From Planctomycetota bacterium (GTDB taxonomy: Bacteria; Planctomycetota; UBA8742; UBA2392): a stretch of 64,000 bases of DNA. The notes under the pieces are model-generated. The model was not told the DNA's origin, made no database searches, and saw only the letters and a list, made by a program, of their open reading frames with translations. The stretch lies in contig JAMQHL010000013.1 in assembly GCA_025993795.1 (NCBI GenBank), positions 51,767-115,766 on the forward strand, given 5' to 3'. A program made the translations under genes and the position numbers. The number at the start of each line of letters is the position of its first letter. The first letter of the stretch is position 1. Below, piece after piece: positions 6,616 through 15,343 of the stretch.

Positions 6616-8211
6616 ATGCGCGTTACCGACTGTGGACTGCGATCGCGTGGGCGCTGGTTTGTGGTGCTGGCGCTGCTTTCGCTGTCTGGGCCGCTTGCAG
6701 CGCAGGGCACAATCACCGGCACGCTCAAGGATATCGCGGGCACGACAACGTGGTTTTCTGAGCCGATCTCGGTGGGTGCGGTTGTGCTGCCCGACGAGTC
6801 TCACCCGTTCAATGAAATCTGCGCCGGCGCCTGGCAGGAAGCCATGGATGCGCTGTCACAGGGCCGCAAGCCTGAGACACCATTTGGCGGCCTGGCGGGT
6901 GGCGTGAACCCGATTGCGACCAGCTTCGTCATCAGCGACGCCGATGGCCGTTTTCGCATCGAGAACCTGCCGCTTGAGCGCCGCGTTGCGCTGGCCGCAA
7001 AAGTCGATGGCCTGTGGTGGCCCCTTGAGCGCGAACAATGGCTGACCCAAGCCGCGCCGTCAGCCCAGGTTGAGCTTCCGTTCTTTTCACTCGACCAGAA
7101 CACGTTGCCGACGCTGCGCGAGCACAGGCTGGAAGTTCACCTGACGCTGCGGCCTGACCTGAAGTACGCGGGCCTGACAATCGACGAGACGATCCTCGTC
7201 GAGAACACTGATCCCAGCCGCGGCGTCATGCTTGAGATCAGCCTCGACGTTGCCATGGCCCCCGACATCCTGGCGCGGCACCTGCCCTCGCTGTATGGCT
7301 CGCAACTGTTCTATTTGCAGGGCACCGGTTCGTTGCCTGCCGAGAACGCTTCGGAGGCGTCTGCCCTGGCGCGGCAGGCGTGGCGATTCGGCGGCGTTGA
7401 CGTGATGCACGGCGCGCAGGCGGTTTACAACAAGGGCCCCCAGTTCAGCGCCGACAACTGGCACCCGATGAACACGGAAGGACTGCACATGCTGGCGGCT
7501 GGCGACACCCGCTATGTGGAGACGCCTTCGCCTTCGGCACGCAAGGGCACGATCGTGTTTCGGCGCCCTGTGCCGCCCGCGCTGAACGGCAAGCCGGGGT
7601 CCTTGCAGCTGCGCCTTCTGCATCGTGCCGGTGTGCCGTTGGACAACCCCGCAGCAAAGGTTGCGCTGGCGCGTGTGTTTCCGCTTGAACTGCTGTCCGC
7701 CAGCGCAACCGCGCACTCCGGCGTGGTGCTTCAGGCGCTGGTCAAGGATGGTCATCGACGCCTGTATGAAACCCAGGTCGCGGGTGACCCGGCCCGTATG
7801 GCTTCGACCCGCAATCCGGCATTGACTGCCCGTGAAGAGGTGCAGTTTGTACTGGGCCTGGATGAAGAAACGCAGGCTGAACTCAAGGCGCTGTCCGAGT
7901 CCGGGGGCACGACCCCGGCGCAGGAAGACAAAGAGCGCAATCCGTTTCGATGGGACATGCTGTTCAAAGCGCTGGCTGTGATGTTCGGGCTGGCCTTTGT
8001 CGGTGCGCTGGTCGCCAGCGTACGCTGGTCGCGCGAAAAGCAGCTTGAGCGAATGGCCAAACTGCCCGCTTCACGGGCCGAAGTTGTCGCCGCACTGAAG
8101 AGCCTGGAAGCCGACTACGAGGCTGGGCGTCTGCCCGCGGCAGCCTACATTGAGCAGCGCCAGCGTCTGCTGAACCGCCTGATCGAGTTTGACGCAAAGG
8201 ACGACGGCTGA
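6616..8211 (+). CDS. Exported ccm-operon protein of unknown function, C-terminally anchored
   Basis: About 532 residues from the ATG at 6616. An in-frame TTG at 6586 would overlap the previous gene, and the later ATG gives a proper signal peptide ending in LAAQG. The N-terminal part contains a carboxypeptidase-regulatory-like segment (DADGRFRIENLPL, near residue 110). The middle is a beta-rich domain I do not recognise. A membrane helix at about 450-472 precedes a cytoplasmic tail with a LEADYEAGRLPAAAYIEQRQ hairpin, resembling the CcmI/SHOCT-type helical pair in the preceding gene. It sits between ccm genes with a 16-bp gap upstream, so it is a candidate accessory factor for cytochrome c assembly. 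Confidence 0.6.
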   Translation: MRVTDCGLRSRGRWFVVLALLSLSGPLAAQGTITGTLKDIAGTTTWFSEPISVGAVVLPDESHPFNEICAGAWQEAMDALSQGRKPETPFGGLAGGVNPIATSFVISDADGRFRIENLPLERRVALAAKVDGLWWPLEREQWLTQAAPSAQVELPFFSLDQNTLPTLREHRLEVHLTLRPDLKYAGLTIDETILVENTDPSRGVMLEISLDVAMAPDILARHLPSLYGSQLFYLQGTGSLPAENASEASALARQAWRFGGVDVMHGAQAVYNKGPQFSADNWHPMNTEGLHMLAAGDTRYVETPSPSARKGTIVFRRPVPPALNGKPGSLQLRLLHRAGVPLDNPAAKVALARVFPLELLSASATAHSGVVLQALVKDGHRRLYETQVAGDPARMASTRNPALTAREEVQFVLGLDEETQAELKALSESGGTTPAQEDKERNPFRWDMLFKALAVMFGLAFVGALVASVRWSREKQLERMAKLPASRAEVVAALKSLEADYEAGRLPAAAYIEQRQRLLNRLIEFDAKDDG

Positions 8212-8257
8212 TTCAGGCTGGATGCAACAAGCTCCGGAAAACAAGATCAGGTCTGCC

Positions 8258-8893
8258 ATGCAGCTCACGTGCAAGAATCTGACCCGCAACTTCGGCGCCA
8301 CGCGCGCCCTGCGCGGCGTTGACTTCGCGGCTGCCCCCGGCGACATCGTCGCCGTGATCGGCGCCAACGGCGCCGGCAAGAGCACGCTGGTGCGCATACT
8401 GGCAACGCTGCTTAAGCCTGACAACGGCGGGTTTTCCCTGGGTGAACTTGACGCGCAGCGTGACACAATCCGGTTGCGCCGCCATGTTGGCTACCTCGGA
8501 CATGAAAGCATGCTGGATGCCGCGCTGACCGGACGCGAGAATCTGCGGCTCTTCGCGCGCCTGTACGGCATGCCCGAACGCCGGGGCAATGAGCTGATTG
8601 AGCGCTTTGAAGCGAGCTACGCCGATTCCCCGGTGTCTGAGCTTTCACGCGGCCAGGAGCAGACCATCGGGCTGTGTCGCGCGGTCCTGCACGACCCGGC
8701 ACTGCTGCTGCTTGACGAGCCGTCAACCGGACTCGATGCAGCCGCCCAGGCACGCCTGTGGCAAGCCGCCAAAGACCATGCCGGCGCCGGGCGAATAGTG
8801 ATCTTTACCACACACGATCACACAGCGGCACAAGGGGTCGCGCAACGGACTCTTGAGTTAAAGGAAGGAAGTGTGATCGGGCAACGCGGGTGA
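8258..8893 (+). CDS. ccmA: ABC transporter ATPase CcmA of cytochrome c maturation
   Basis: ATP-binding subunit that releases holo-CcmE from the CcmABC complex. The 211 residues from the ATG at 8258 match CcmA length. Walker A is GANGAGKST, the signature is LSRGQEQ, Walker B is LLLLDEPSTGLD and the switch His is in TTHDH. Alternative starts at 8222 (ATG) and 8189 (TTG) would add residues without homology. ccmB and ccmC, the expected partners, are not in the window; the next genes encode pseudopilins. CcmA is inferred over a generic ABC ATPase from the operon. Confidence 0.8.
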   Translation: MQLTCKNLTRNFGATRALRGVDFAAAPGDIVAVIGANGAGKSTLVRILATLLKPDNGGFSLGELDAQRDTIRLRRHVGYLGHESMLDAALTGRENLRLFARLYGMPERRGNELIERFEASYADSPVSELSRGQEQTIGLCRAVLHDPALLLLDEPSTGLDAAAQARLWQAAKDHAGAGRIVIFTTHDHTAAQGVAQRTLELKEGSVIGQRG

Positions 8894-9075
8894 CACCCGG
8901 TTACCGACCCGATACCGCGCTTGCACCTGAACCGAAGTGCGATAGCATAAATGCCCCCACGGAATTGCATGGAACCTGCGCAGTGGCTGGCACTTGCGAC
9001 GATTGTTCGCGGCCCTCGCAGATAAATGGCGTAACCTTTGCGAGGCATGTTTCTTAGACAGGCGCTGGAGGTGCA

Positions 9076-9615
9076 ATGATATCCGCACGAAGGTCGGGTT
9101 TTACCCTGATCGAGATTCTGATTGTCGTCGGCATCATCGGTCTGCTTGTGACCGTGCTGCTGGCTGTGCTGCTTGGTGCCGTAGGCAAAGGCGACGAGCA
9201 CATGGCCAAGGACTTCGTGAACAACCGCATTCCGACTGCCATGACCACCTGGCAGCAGAAGAACGGCATGGGCAGCAGCGATTTTCCGCGCAGCCCGAAC
9301 ATGAAGGACGGCAAGGACTACATCGACGGCAACATCGAGCTTTACCTTGAACTGATCAAGAAGCCGGTGGACGGCGGCGAAATGCCGTACGTTGAAGACA
9401 GCGGCTACACCAAGGGTGACCACAACGGAAAGCCGATCTTTCTCGACCCCTGGGGCAACCCGTACATCTACCGCAACTACTCGCAGAAGCGCAGCAAGAG
9501 CGGCAACGACACGCAAACGCGCATCAAGACGAAGTACTCTGAGGCATACGACGTGATCTCGATGGGGCCTGACGGCCTGTACGAGACCGACGACGACATC
9601 GCCAAGGGGAAATAA
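9076..9615 (+). CDS. GspG-like major pseudopilin 1
   Basis: Type II secretion/type IV pilus-like pseudopilin of 179 residues. The prepilin leader is short (SARRSG) and cleavage is expected before FTLIE, with the conserved Glu5 for assembly. The hydrophobic helix spans about residues 9-31. The C-terminal part has the GspG pattern DPWGNPY followed by YDVISMGPDG and a DDDI calcium-site-like acidic segment. A GGAGG Shine-Dalgarno precedes the ATG. First gene of a five-gene pseudopilin run; its stop overlaps the next start. Confidence 0.85.
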   Translation: MISARRSGFTLIEILIVVGIIGLLVTVLLAVLLGAVGKGDEHMAKDFVNNRIPTAMTTWQQKNGMGSSDFPRSPNMKDGKDYIDGNIELYLELIKKPVDGGEMPYVEDSGYTKGDHNGKPIFLDPWGNPYIYRNYSQKRSKSGNDTQTRIKTKYSEAYDVISMGPDGLYETDDDIAKGK

Positions 9616-10193
9616 TGAGACCGCCCGCGCGAAGCAACAAGGGTTTCACGCTGATCGAGTTGATGATCGTGATCGGCATCATCGCCGTGCTGGTGGTGGT
9701 GCTGGCGATTGCGATTCTGCCGTGGCTTTCCAAGTCCGACGAGAACAACACGAAGACGCTGCTGCAAAGTGTTCACGCCGCAGTCAGCGGCAACAAGAGT
9801 GTGCTGACGATTGAGAAGTTCAAGAAAGACGCCGGCAGCATGGCCGTCAAGATTGACAGCAACGACGACATCGCACTGGCGCAGATGCTGCTGTTCTACA
9901 TCGCGCCCAGCAAGGAAGTCTGGGACAACTCGGCGCTTTACAAGGGCACCAACTACAACCCAACGAACCGCCCCGAAGAGTTTGCCGAGTTCACGAACAG
10001 CGACAACGCTAGCCGCCTGCCGTATCTCGTGGACGCGTGGGGCAACCCGCTGGTGTACAGCTACGACAAGGTCGCCAAGAACGTCTACATTTACTCGCGC
10101 GGCCCGGACGGCAAGGAAAAGACAGACGACGACGTGATCCTCGACACCAGTTCAGGCACGATCAAGTTGCGTTCAGAGTTCTCAAAGAAGTAG
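9615..10193 (+). CDS. GspG-like pseudopilin 2
   Basis: A 192-residue prepilin with cleavage site NKG/FTLIE and a following hydrophobic helix (residues 10-34). The C-terminal region repeats the GspG pattern as DAWGNPLVYSYD and SRGPDGKEKTDDDV, so it is a paralogue of the gene before it. The start codon shares a base with the previous stop. Two GspG-type subunits in tandem are unusual for a plain type II secretion operon, where one major pseudopilin is normal. Confidence 0.82.
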   Translation: MRPPARSNKGFTLIELMIVIGIIAVLVVVLAIAILPWLSKSDENNTKTLLQSVHAAVSGNKSVLTIEKFKKDAGSMAVKIDSNDDIALAQMLLFYIAPSKEVWDNSALYKGTNYNPTNRPEEFAEFTNSDNASRLPYLVDAWGNPLVYSYDKVAKNVYIYSRGPDGKEKTDDDVILDTSSGTIKLRSEFSKK

Positions 10194-10211
10194 GCAACAC
10201 GGAGCATACGC

Positions 10212-10886
10212 ATGTACAGGAACCCAAGACGCGCGTTCACCCTGATGGAACTGCTGGTGGTGGTCGCGTTGATTGCCCTGCTGGTGACCGTGATGGTTCC
10301 GGTCATGCTGGGATTCATGAAGGGCCGCGGCCTGGGCATGATCGGCAACAACTTCGCAGGCTTTGTCGCATACGCCCGCACCGAGGCCATGAACACCCGC
10401 CAGACACACGTGATCGTCACGTACTTCGAGCCCGAAACCATCCCCACGGGCGGCGAGTTCGACCGCGAAGCCGGCCCCAGCGTCGTGCTGTACCGCATCA
10501 ACACGCGGCCGGGCCCCGACGAACAACGCATCAACTACGTCAAGCAGCTTGACTTCTCGGGCGGCATCGGCGGGTCAGTGGACTTTGCGTACTCATGGAA
10601 GTCGCGCGCGCCGCTGGGCCCCAGCCTTCTGTTGCCGGACGACGCCAACCAGCGCTTTTCGGGCAAGTACAAGCTGGTGCTGCTGCCGGATGGCCGTATT
10701 GAGGTGCCCGACGACCGGCCCGGCTATGTGCTGGACACGGGCGAAGTCAGGGGCATCAAGACCGACATGGTACTGACCGACGGCGACCGCTATGTATTCG
10801 TGGACATCAATGCCGCGACCGGCGCGCTGAAGCGCTCAAACATCGTGAACCAGGAAGACTGCGACGAGATTGCCGTCGCGCCGTAG
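10212..10886 (+). CDS. GspH-like minor pseudopilin
   Basis: A 224-residue prepilin-like protein with the N-terminus RRAFTLMELLVVVALIALL. The residue before the cleaved Phe is Ala rather than the usual Gly. The body after residue 45 is beta-rich and includes LLPDGRIEVPDDRPGY and DRYVFVDINAATG, the pattern of GspH/FimT C-terminal domains where a strand pair carries a Gly-containing turn. Third gene of the pseudopilin run, 18 bp after the second. Confidence 0.75.
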   Translation: MYRNPRRAFTLMELLVVVALIALLVTVMVPVMLGFMKGRGLGMIGNNFAGFVAYARTEAMNTRQTHVIVTYFEPETIPTGGEFDREAGPSVVLYRINTRPGPDEQRINYVKQLDFSGGIGGSVDFAYSWKSRAPLGPSLLLPDDANQRFSGKYKLVLLPDGRIEVPDDRPGYVLDTGEVRGIKTDMVLTDGDRYVFVDINAATGALKRSNIVNQEDCDEIAVAP

Positions 10887-10903
10887 TGCCAGGAGTGCCT
10901 GAC

Positions 10904-11671
10904 ATGCAAAGAACCATCAAACGCAGGGGCTTTACGCTGACAGAAATCCTGGTGGCGCTGGCGATCTTTGCGCTGGGCGGCACCGCGATCATGGCGTTGT
11001 TCATCACGAACATCCGCCTGTCGCGACAGGCCATGGACTACACCCGCGCCGCCGAAATCACCCGCAATGCCCGCTCATTGATGACGCAGGCGGTCAGCCG
11101 CCCGATCGTGCTGGGCGACGAAGACCGGATTTACCAGTTCAGCTATCCCGGCACGTCACTGACGCTTGAGCCCAAGAAGTATCGCGAACAGCACGAACAA
11201 AGCACGACCAGCACCGGCGGCGCCACCGAGGAATCCATGGGCGGAACCGCCGTGGACAACAGCGTGTTTTTCCGGCTGCCGAAAGTGATGTTCAACGCCG
11301 CAGCGGCCGGCAGCGACAATGACCTGATGATCACCGACATCCCCAGCGACGGCTTGCAGGGCAATGGCGCCGGACGCAACTGGGAGAATGGAGACCCGAT
11401 GGTGTTCCGGTTCAAGCCCGACATGATGCGCCGCTCAGGCGTGATCGACGGCATGGACCCCGACGACCGCATGGCCTACCAGTTCGACCTGCAGATCCGG
11501 CGCAGCGTGCTGCGCAGCGGCGTCAAGGATGCCAAGGGTGTTGGCGGCATGCAGCCGCTGGATGACCTGTTTGTGGTGCACATCCGCATTTACAAAGGTT
11601 TTGAGTTCGACCCCGGAGTGCAGAACGACCCCTTCTTTGAGTGGGACTTTTACGTCAGCGCCACCCGCTAA
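10904..11671 (+). CDS. Minor pseudopilin, GspI/PilV-like
   Basis: About 255 residues from the ATG at 10904, which has AGGAG 8 bp upstream; a GTG at 10886 lacks such a site. The leader KRRG is followed by FTLTEILVALAIFALGG with Glu5. The rest is mixed and includes a DYTRAAEITRNARSLM helix continuing the pilin stalk and a Thr/Ser/Gly-rich loop near residue 105. Place and length suit a GspI- or PilV-type minor subunit; the exact class is uncertain. Confidence 0.72.
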   Translation: MQRTIKRRGFTLTEILVALAIFALGGTAIMALFITNIRLSRQAMDYTRAAEITRNARSLMTQAVSRPIVLGDEDRIYQFSYPGTSLTLEPKKYREQHEQSTTSTGGATEESMGGTAVDNSVFFRLPKVMFNAAAAGSDNDLMITDIPSDGLQGNGAGRNWENGDPMVFRFKPDMMRRSGVIDGMDPDDRMAYQFDLQIRRSVLRSGVKDAKGVGGMQPLDDLFVVHIRIYKGFEFDPGVQNDPFFEWDFYVSATR

Positions 11672-11682
11672 CGGAGCACACC

Positions 11683-12732
11683 ATGAGGCAATTCAAGAAG
11701 GGCTTCACACTGCTTGAGCTGATGATCGCCATCACGCTGATGCTGGTGGTGATGCTCATGCTGAATTCAATGTTCCGCAACGCCCAGGAAATGTACCTGC
11801 GCGCTGCGCGCCGCGTTGACGTCTACAGCCAGGCGCGCGCATCACTGGACATGATTGAGCAGGACATGCTGAAGATGAAGACCGGCGAGGCCAAAGAGTC
11901 GGTACACATGCGCAGCCTGACGCCCGCAGACTGGCGCGACCCCAACAGTGCCCGCGAAGGCCAGATGTACACCACCATGACGGACTGGGTGGCGCCCGAT
12001 GAAAACCAGTCACGCAACATCCGTGAGTTCCTGTCGTTCTATGGCACCAACACTTGGTGGGACGCAACCCAGCGCAAGTACGTCACCGGCGAAGCGCTGG
12101 TTGTCTACTACCTGCGCCGACGCCCCGACATCAAGGACTTCCAGGAAGAAGGGGCCTACCTGGTGCGCCGGCTGATCCCGCAACGCAGCCTGGCTGAGAT
12201 TGCGGCCATCGGCAGAGGCGCCAAATCCGTCACGCCCCTGACAGTCACCGAAGACGAACTTGCCAGCTTCGTCTACGCCGTGCACATGTACGTCGATGAC
12301 CAGGCGGCTTTCCAGGTGGCAGAGCGCTTTCGCGACTTCCGCTACGACATCATGCCTGAGTGCCGTCGCAACCATCCCAACGCCAAATGGCTGTGGGTGG
12401 CGCCAGGCGCACGGGCGCAACCGCCAAGCTCGCAGCAACCACCTGCTGCGGGCAATGTAACGTTGCTTCTGCCGACTCCGCCTGAGGGCGACCGCGTTGA
12501 GTTCGGCGGCAACTGGCAGACTTCGACCTCGATGGACCGCGGCTTTGTGTCATCACGCTGGAATTACCCCAGCGTCGTGATGGTTGACCTGATGATGGTA
12601 GACCGAGGCCTGCAGCGCCTGGACCCGACCACTGGCGACGGCACCTATCGCTCGTTTGCCCGCGCTGTGCAACTGCCTGTGTCGGGGCCGATGTACCGAC
12701 TGGACGAAGCCGACCTCAAGATCCTGCGCTGA
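11683..12732 (+). CDS. Minor pseudopilin, GspJ/PilW-like
   Basis: About 349 residues from the ATG at 11683, which follows an ACGGAG site 11 bp after the previous stop. The leader KKG precedes FTLLELMIAITLMLVVMLML, with Glu5. The long body includes RASLDMIEQDMLKMKTG, the stalk-helix pattern common in GspJ, where the chain runs through an Arg-x-x-L-x-x-x-x-x-D helix. A proline/alanine-rich loop occurs near residue 250. It is the last of five pseudopilin genes, with a strong terminator 20 bp after its stop. Confidence 0.75.
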   Translation: MRQFKKGFTLLELMIAITLMLVVMLMLNSMFRNAQEMYLRAARRVDVYSQARASLDMIEQDMLKMKTGEAKESVHMRSLTPADWRDPNSAREGQMYTTMTDWVAPDENQSRNIREFLSFYGTNTWWDATQRKYVTGEALVVYYLRRRPDIKDFQEEGAYLVRRLIPQRSLAEIAAIGRGAKSVTPLTVTEDELASFVYAVHMYVDDQAAFQVAERFRDFRYDIMPECRRNHPNAKWLWVAPGARAQPPSSQQPPAAGNVTLLLPTPPEGDRVEFGGNWQTSTSMDRGFVSSRWNYPSVVMVDLMMVDRGLQRLDPTTGDGTYRSFARAVQLPVSGPMYRLDEADLKILR

Positions 12733-12751
12733 TGGCAGGCAGCAAACCGAC

Positions 12752-12780
12752 CGGCCCCGGCCTCTCTGCCGGGGCCGTTT
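12752..12780 (+). terminator. Rho-independent terminator after the pseudopilin cluster
   Basis: A 10-bp perfect GC stem (CGGCCCCGGC at 12752-12761 with GCCGGGGCCG at 12768-12777), a CTCTCT loop and TTTCTT following. Confidence 0.9.
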
Positions 12781-12874
12781 CTTGGCTCTTGCCAATCGCC
12801 CCCAATTCGCCGATCATGCCGTTACGCAATTCAGCAGGGATAGCCCGAAGGCTTGAAGCGGGGAAGGCAACGCA

Positions 12875-13639
12875 GTGCGCATCGCGATCGTCTCGGACGT
12901 TCACAGCAACATCGAGGCAATGAACGCAGTGCTCGGGGACATCGACAACCTGGGCTGCGAGAGAATTTATTGTCTGGGTGACCTGATTGACTACGGCCCC
13001 AACCCCTGCGAAGTGCTCGACGTCGCGATGGAGCGCTTTGACCTCTGCCTGCTGGGCAACCACGAAGAAGCACTGATGCTCGTGGCCGAGGACTTCAACG
13101 AACGCGCCATGCGCAGCGTGGAGTGGACACGCGAACAACTGAACAGCCGCGAGCTATCCACCGAGAAACGCAAAGCGTACTGGAACTACCTGGACAGCCT
13201 GAACAAGGTCCGGCAGCACAAGCAGGGCGACCTGCTGTTTGTCCACGGCAGCCCGCGCAAACCTACGCACGAGTATGTGTTTCCCAAGGACAGCCTGGAC
13301 CAGCCCAAGATCCGCAGCATGTTTGCCAAGTTCGACCGCTTCTGCTTCTGCGGTCACAGCCACATTCCCGGCATCTACAGCGAGACAGGCAAGTACGGCC
13401 ACCCCAAGAACCTGAACAACGGCGAGCTTGACCTGCGGCGCTTTCGCAAGCTGCTGGTGAACGTGGGCAGTGTTGGCCAGCCCCGCGACCACGACACCCG
13501 CGCCTGCTATGTCGTGATTGACGGCAGCCGCCTGATGTTCCGACGCGTCGAGTATGACTATGAGACCACGGTAGAAAAGTTGCGGGCAATCAAAGAACTG
13601 CCGACGATGCTCGCCGACCGCCTTCTGCACGGCAAGTAA
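12875..13639 (+). CDS. Calcineurin-like metallophosphoesterase
   Basis: Predicted dimetal phosphoesterase of 254 residues. Metal ligands are visible: Asp8 and His10 (SDVH), Asp36 (GDLIDYG), Asn62 and His63 (GNHE), a VHGS segment, and GHSH near residue 165. The sequence best resembles YfcE/MJ0936-type small phosphodiesterases that act on nucleotides; the substrate cannot be told. Start is GTG with a GGGAAGG site upstream. It stands alone between the pseudopilin terminator and the convergent sugar dehydrogenase-like gene. Confidence 0.85.
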   Translation: MRIAIVSDVHSNIEAMNAVLGDIDNLGCERIYCLGDLIDYGPNPCEVLDVAMERFDLCLLGNHEEALMLVAEDFNERAMRSVEWTREQLNSRELSTEKRKAYWNYLDSLNKVRQHKQGDLLFVHGSPRKPTHEYVFPKDSLDQPKIRSMFAKFDRFCFCGHSHIPGIYSETGKYGHPKNLNNGELDLRRFRKLLVNVGSVGQPRDHDTRACYVVIDGSRLMFRRVEYDYETTVEKLRAIKELPTMLADRLLHGK

Positions 13640-13662
13640 CCCACCGACTCAATGCGAATTGT

Positions 13663-15264
13663 TCAGGCGCGACGGCGCCAACGAATCGCCAGCAGCAACG
13701 CCGGCAGAACCGATATCAGCAACAACAGCCATGTCGGCCCGCCGCCCGTCGAGCACCCGCCTTCGCCCGGCGCCTCCAGCAGCTTCTTTGGTGGTCCATC
13801 GTTGCCGCCGGTGTCGTTGATCGTGACAATCACGAAGTCGTTGCTGACCCCTCCGTTGCCGTCTTCCACGATCAGCTCAAACGTATAGTTCTGGGTAAAG
13901 GTCACCGCTGGCGCCGTGAATGTCGGGCTTGCGGTCGTGGCATTGGCGATCGTGACCAGCAACCCGCCGCCAACCTGCCGCCAAGTAAAGCGCAGCACGT
14001 CGCTTACGTCGCCGTCAAAGCTGTTTGTGCCGTTCAGCGTGACCAGTGCGCCTTCGTCTGCAATCTGATCCACGCCCGCATTGGCAACGGGACTGTTCGG
14101 CGACGTATTGCCGATGTAGCGAATGCGGTACAGCACGCCGTCGGTCATGGCATACAGGTGGCCGTCAGGGCCGAATTGCAGATCACGTACCGGGCTGGCA
14201 AACCCGCTCGCCAACGGCCATGCCGCCACGCCGGTACGTTCATTGCTGCCGGTCAGGACCACCCGGTGAATGGCCCCCGAGGCCGCTTCGCTGCCAACGT
14301 ACACCACGCCGCCGCGATAGCCGATTGCAGGAAAGGCCGTGGCAGAGCTTGGGTAAAACGCAACACCCGAAGGCTCAAACGTGTGCGCCAGCACCCACGC
14401 CGGATTGACGTAGCCGGCATTTCCCTGCGGCCCGCTGATGCCGTTGGTGTCCCAACCAAAGTTCGCAGCCGCCGACAACACATTTACCTCATCGACGCCG
14501 CTGGAAGTCGGGTTGCCTGAGTCCACAACAAACCCGTCACCGGTGGTGGTGTTGAATGCGATCCCGCGCGGGTTGCGCAGCCCGCGCGCATAGTACGCGT
14601 TGCTGGTGATCGGGTTGCTGAGTGGAATGCTGCCGTCGGCCTGCAGGCGCAGCACTTTTCCGCGGCTGTCGGCGGTGTCCTGGGCAAAACCGCCGGCAAG
14701 CGCCACCGCGCTGCCGCCGTCGCCGACGGCGATGTACAACATGCCGTCCGGTCCAAAGGCGATGCGACCACCAAAGTTCGACGCAGCGCCGCCCATGACC
14801 ACTGCGGCGCCAATCTGCGTTTCACTGAGCGGAGCGGCAGTGCCGGGGGCGGCGATGTTCTCAAGGAAGCGCTTCACCACCAGTTGCGGCGCACCCGTTG
14901 CGCCCGTGGCGTGGCAGACGTAGATGTAGCGGTTGGTGCTGTCGCCCGGCGCCAGCGGAAAGCCCGGATGCAGGCAGATGCCGTGCAGGCCCAGATCATT
15001 GCCGCCCGTCGGCGGGACAAAGCCCGAAACGCTCGCGAACACCGTGGGCACGCCCGGCGTCGTGGTCGGCGTGGTGACCACCATGATCTGGCCCGTCGAA
15101 TTCTCCGTGTAGAACAGGCGGCCGTCGGGGGCAAACGCCATGGCACGCCCCGTGGTGAGCGGGTTGAGCACCTGCTGCACCGGAGTCTCGAAACCACCGG
15201 CGACACTCTGCGCGAAAGCAAACGGCGCCAGAACGGCGGCCAATACAAAAGCGACAAGTCTCAT
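13663..15264 (-). CDS. Secreted PQQ-type sugar dehydrogenase-like beta-propeller with Cys C-terminal anchor
   Basis: A 533-residue exported protein. Residues 1-18 are a signal peptide. The beta-propeller (about 25-385) has the glucose/sorbosone dehydrogenase pattern: GRAMAFAPDGRLFYTE, LGLHGICLHPGF, GGRIAFGPDGMLYIAVGDGG, GLRNPRGIAFN and NFGWDTNG. A PKD/REJ-like Ig domain follows (about 395-485). The C-terminus is a sorting-signal type tail: Gly-Gly-Cys, a glycine linker, a membrane helix and RWRRRA. The same tail type occurs in the protein encoded at 25059-28484. Whether it oxidises sugars with PQQ is inferred from family only. Confidence 0.82.
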   Translation of the reverse strand: MRLVAFVLAAVLAPFAFAQSVAGGFETPVQQVLNPLTTGRAMAFAPDGRLFYTENSTGQIMVVTTPTTTPGVPTVFASVSGFVPPTGGNDLGLHGICLHPGFPLAPGDSTNRYIYVCHATGATGAPQLVVKRFLENIAAPGTAAPLSETQIGAAVVMGGAASNFGGRIAFGPDGMLYIAVGDGGSAVALAGGFAQDTADSRGKVLRLQADGSIPLSNPITSNAYYARGLRNPRGIAFNTTTGDGFVVDSGNPTSSGVDEVNVLSAAANFGWDTNGISGPQGNAGYVNPAWVLAHTFEPSGVAFYPSSATAFPAIGYRGGVVYVGSEAASGAIHRVVLTGSNERTGVAAWPLASGFASPVRDLQFGPDGHLYAMTDGVLYRIRYIGNTSPNSPVANAGVDQIADEGALVTLNGTNSFDGDVSDVLRFTWRQVGGGLLVTIANATTASPTFTAPAVTFTQNYTFELIVEDGNGGVSNDFVIVTINDTGGNDGPPKKLLEAPGEGGCSTGGGPTWLLLLISVLPALLLAIRWRRRA

Positions 15265-15343
15265 GCGTTCAGCCTGTCGGGGTGCTACGGGGAAGAGCCA
15301 TGTTGGCCCCTATTGAACGCTCGCGCAAGGGCGGGCGCCGGGG

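Noticed and set aside
8980..9010. Sigma54-like promoter upstream of the pseudopilins
   Set aside because: A TGGCAC occurs near 8985, but the expected TTGC is not at the required 5-bp spacing, so the match fails.
9014..9045. 7-bp inverted repeat (CCTCGCA and TGCGAGG) before the first pseudopilin gene
   Set aside because: The stem is short with an 18-nt loop and no terminator tract; it may be chance in GC-rich sequence.
12716..13138. 140-codon minus-strand frame opposite the phosphoesterase
   Set aside because: It covers the terminator and the conserved motifs of the plus-strand gene, and has no recognisable product.
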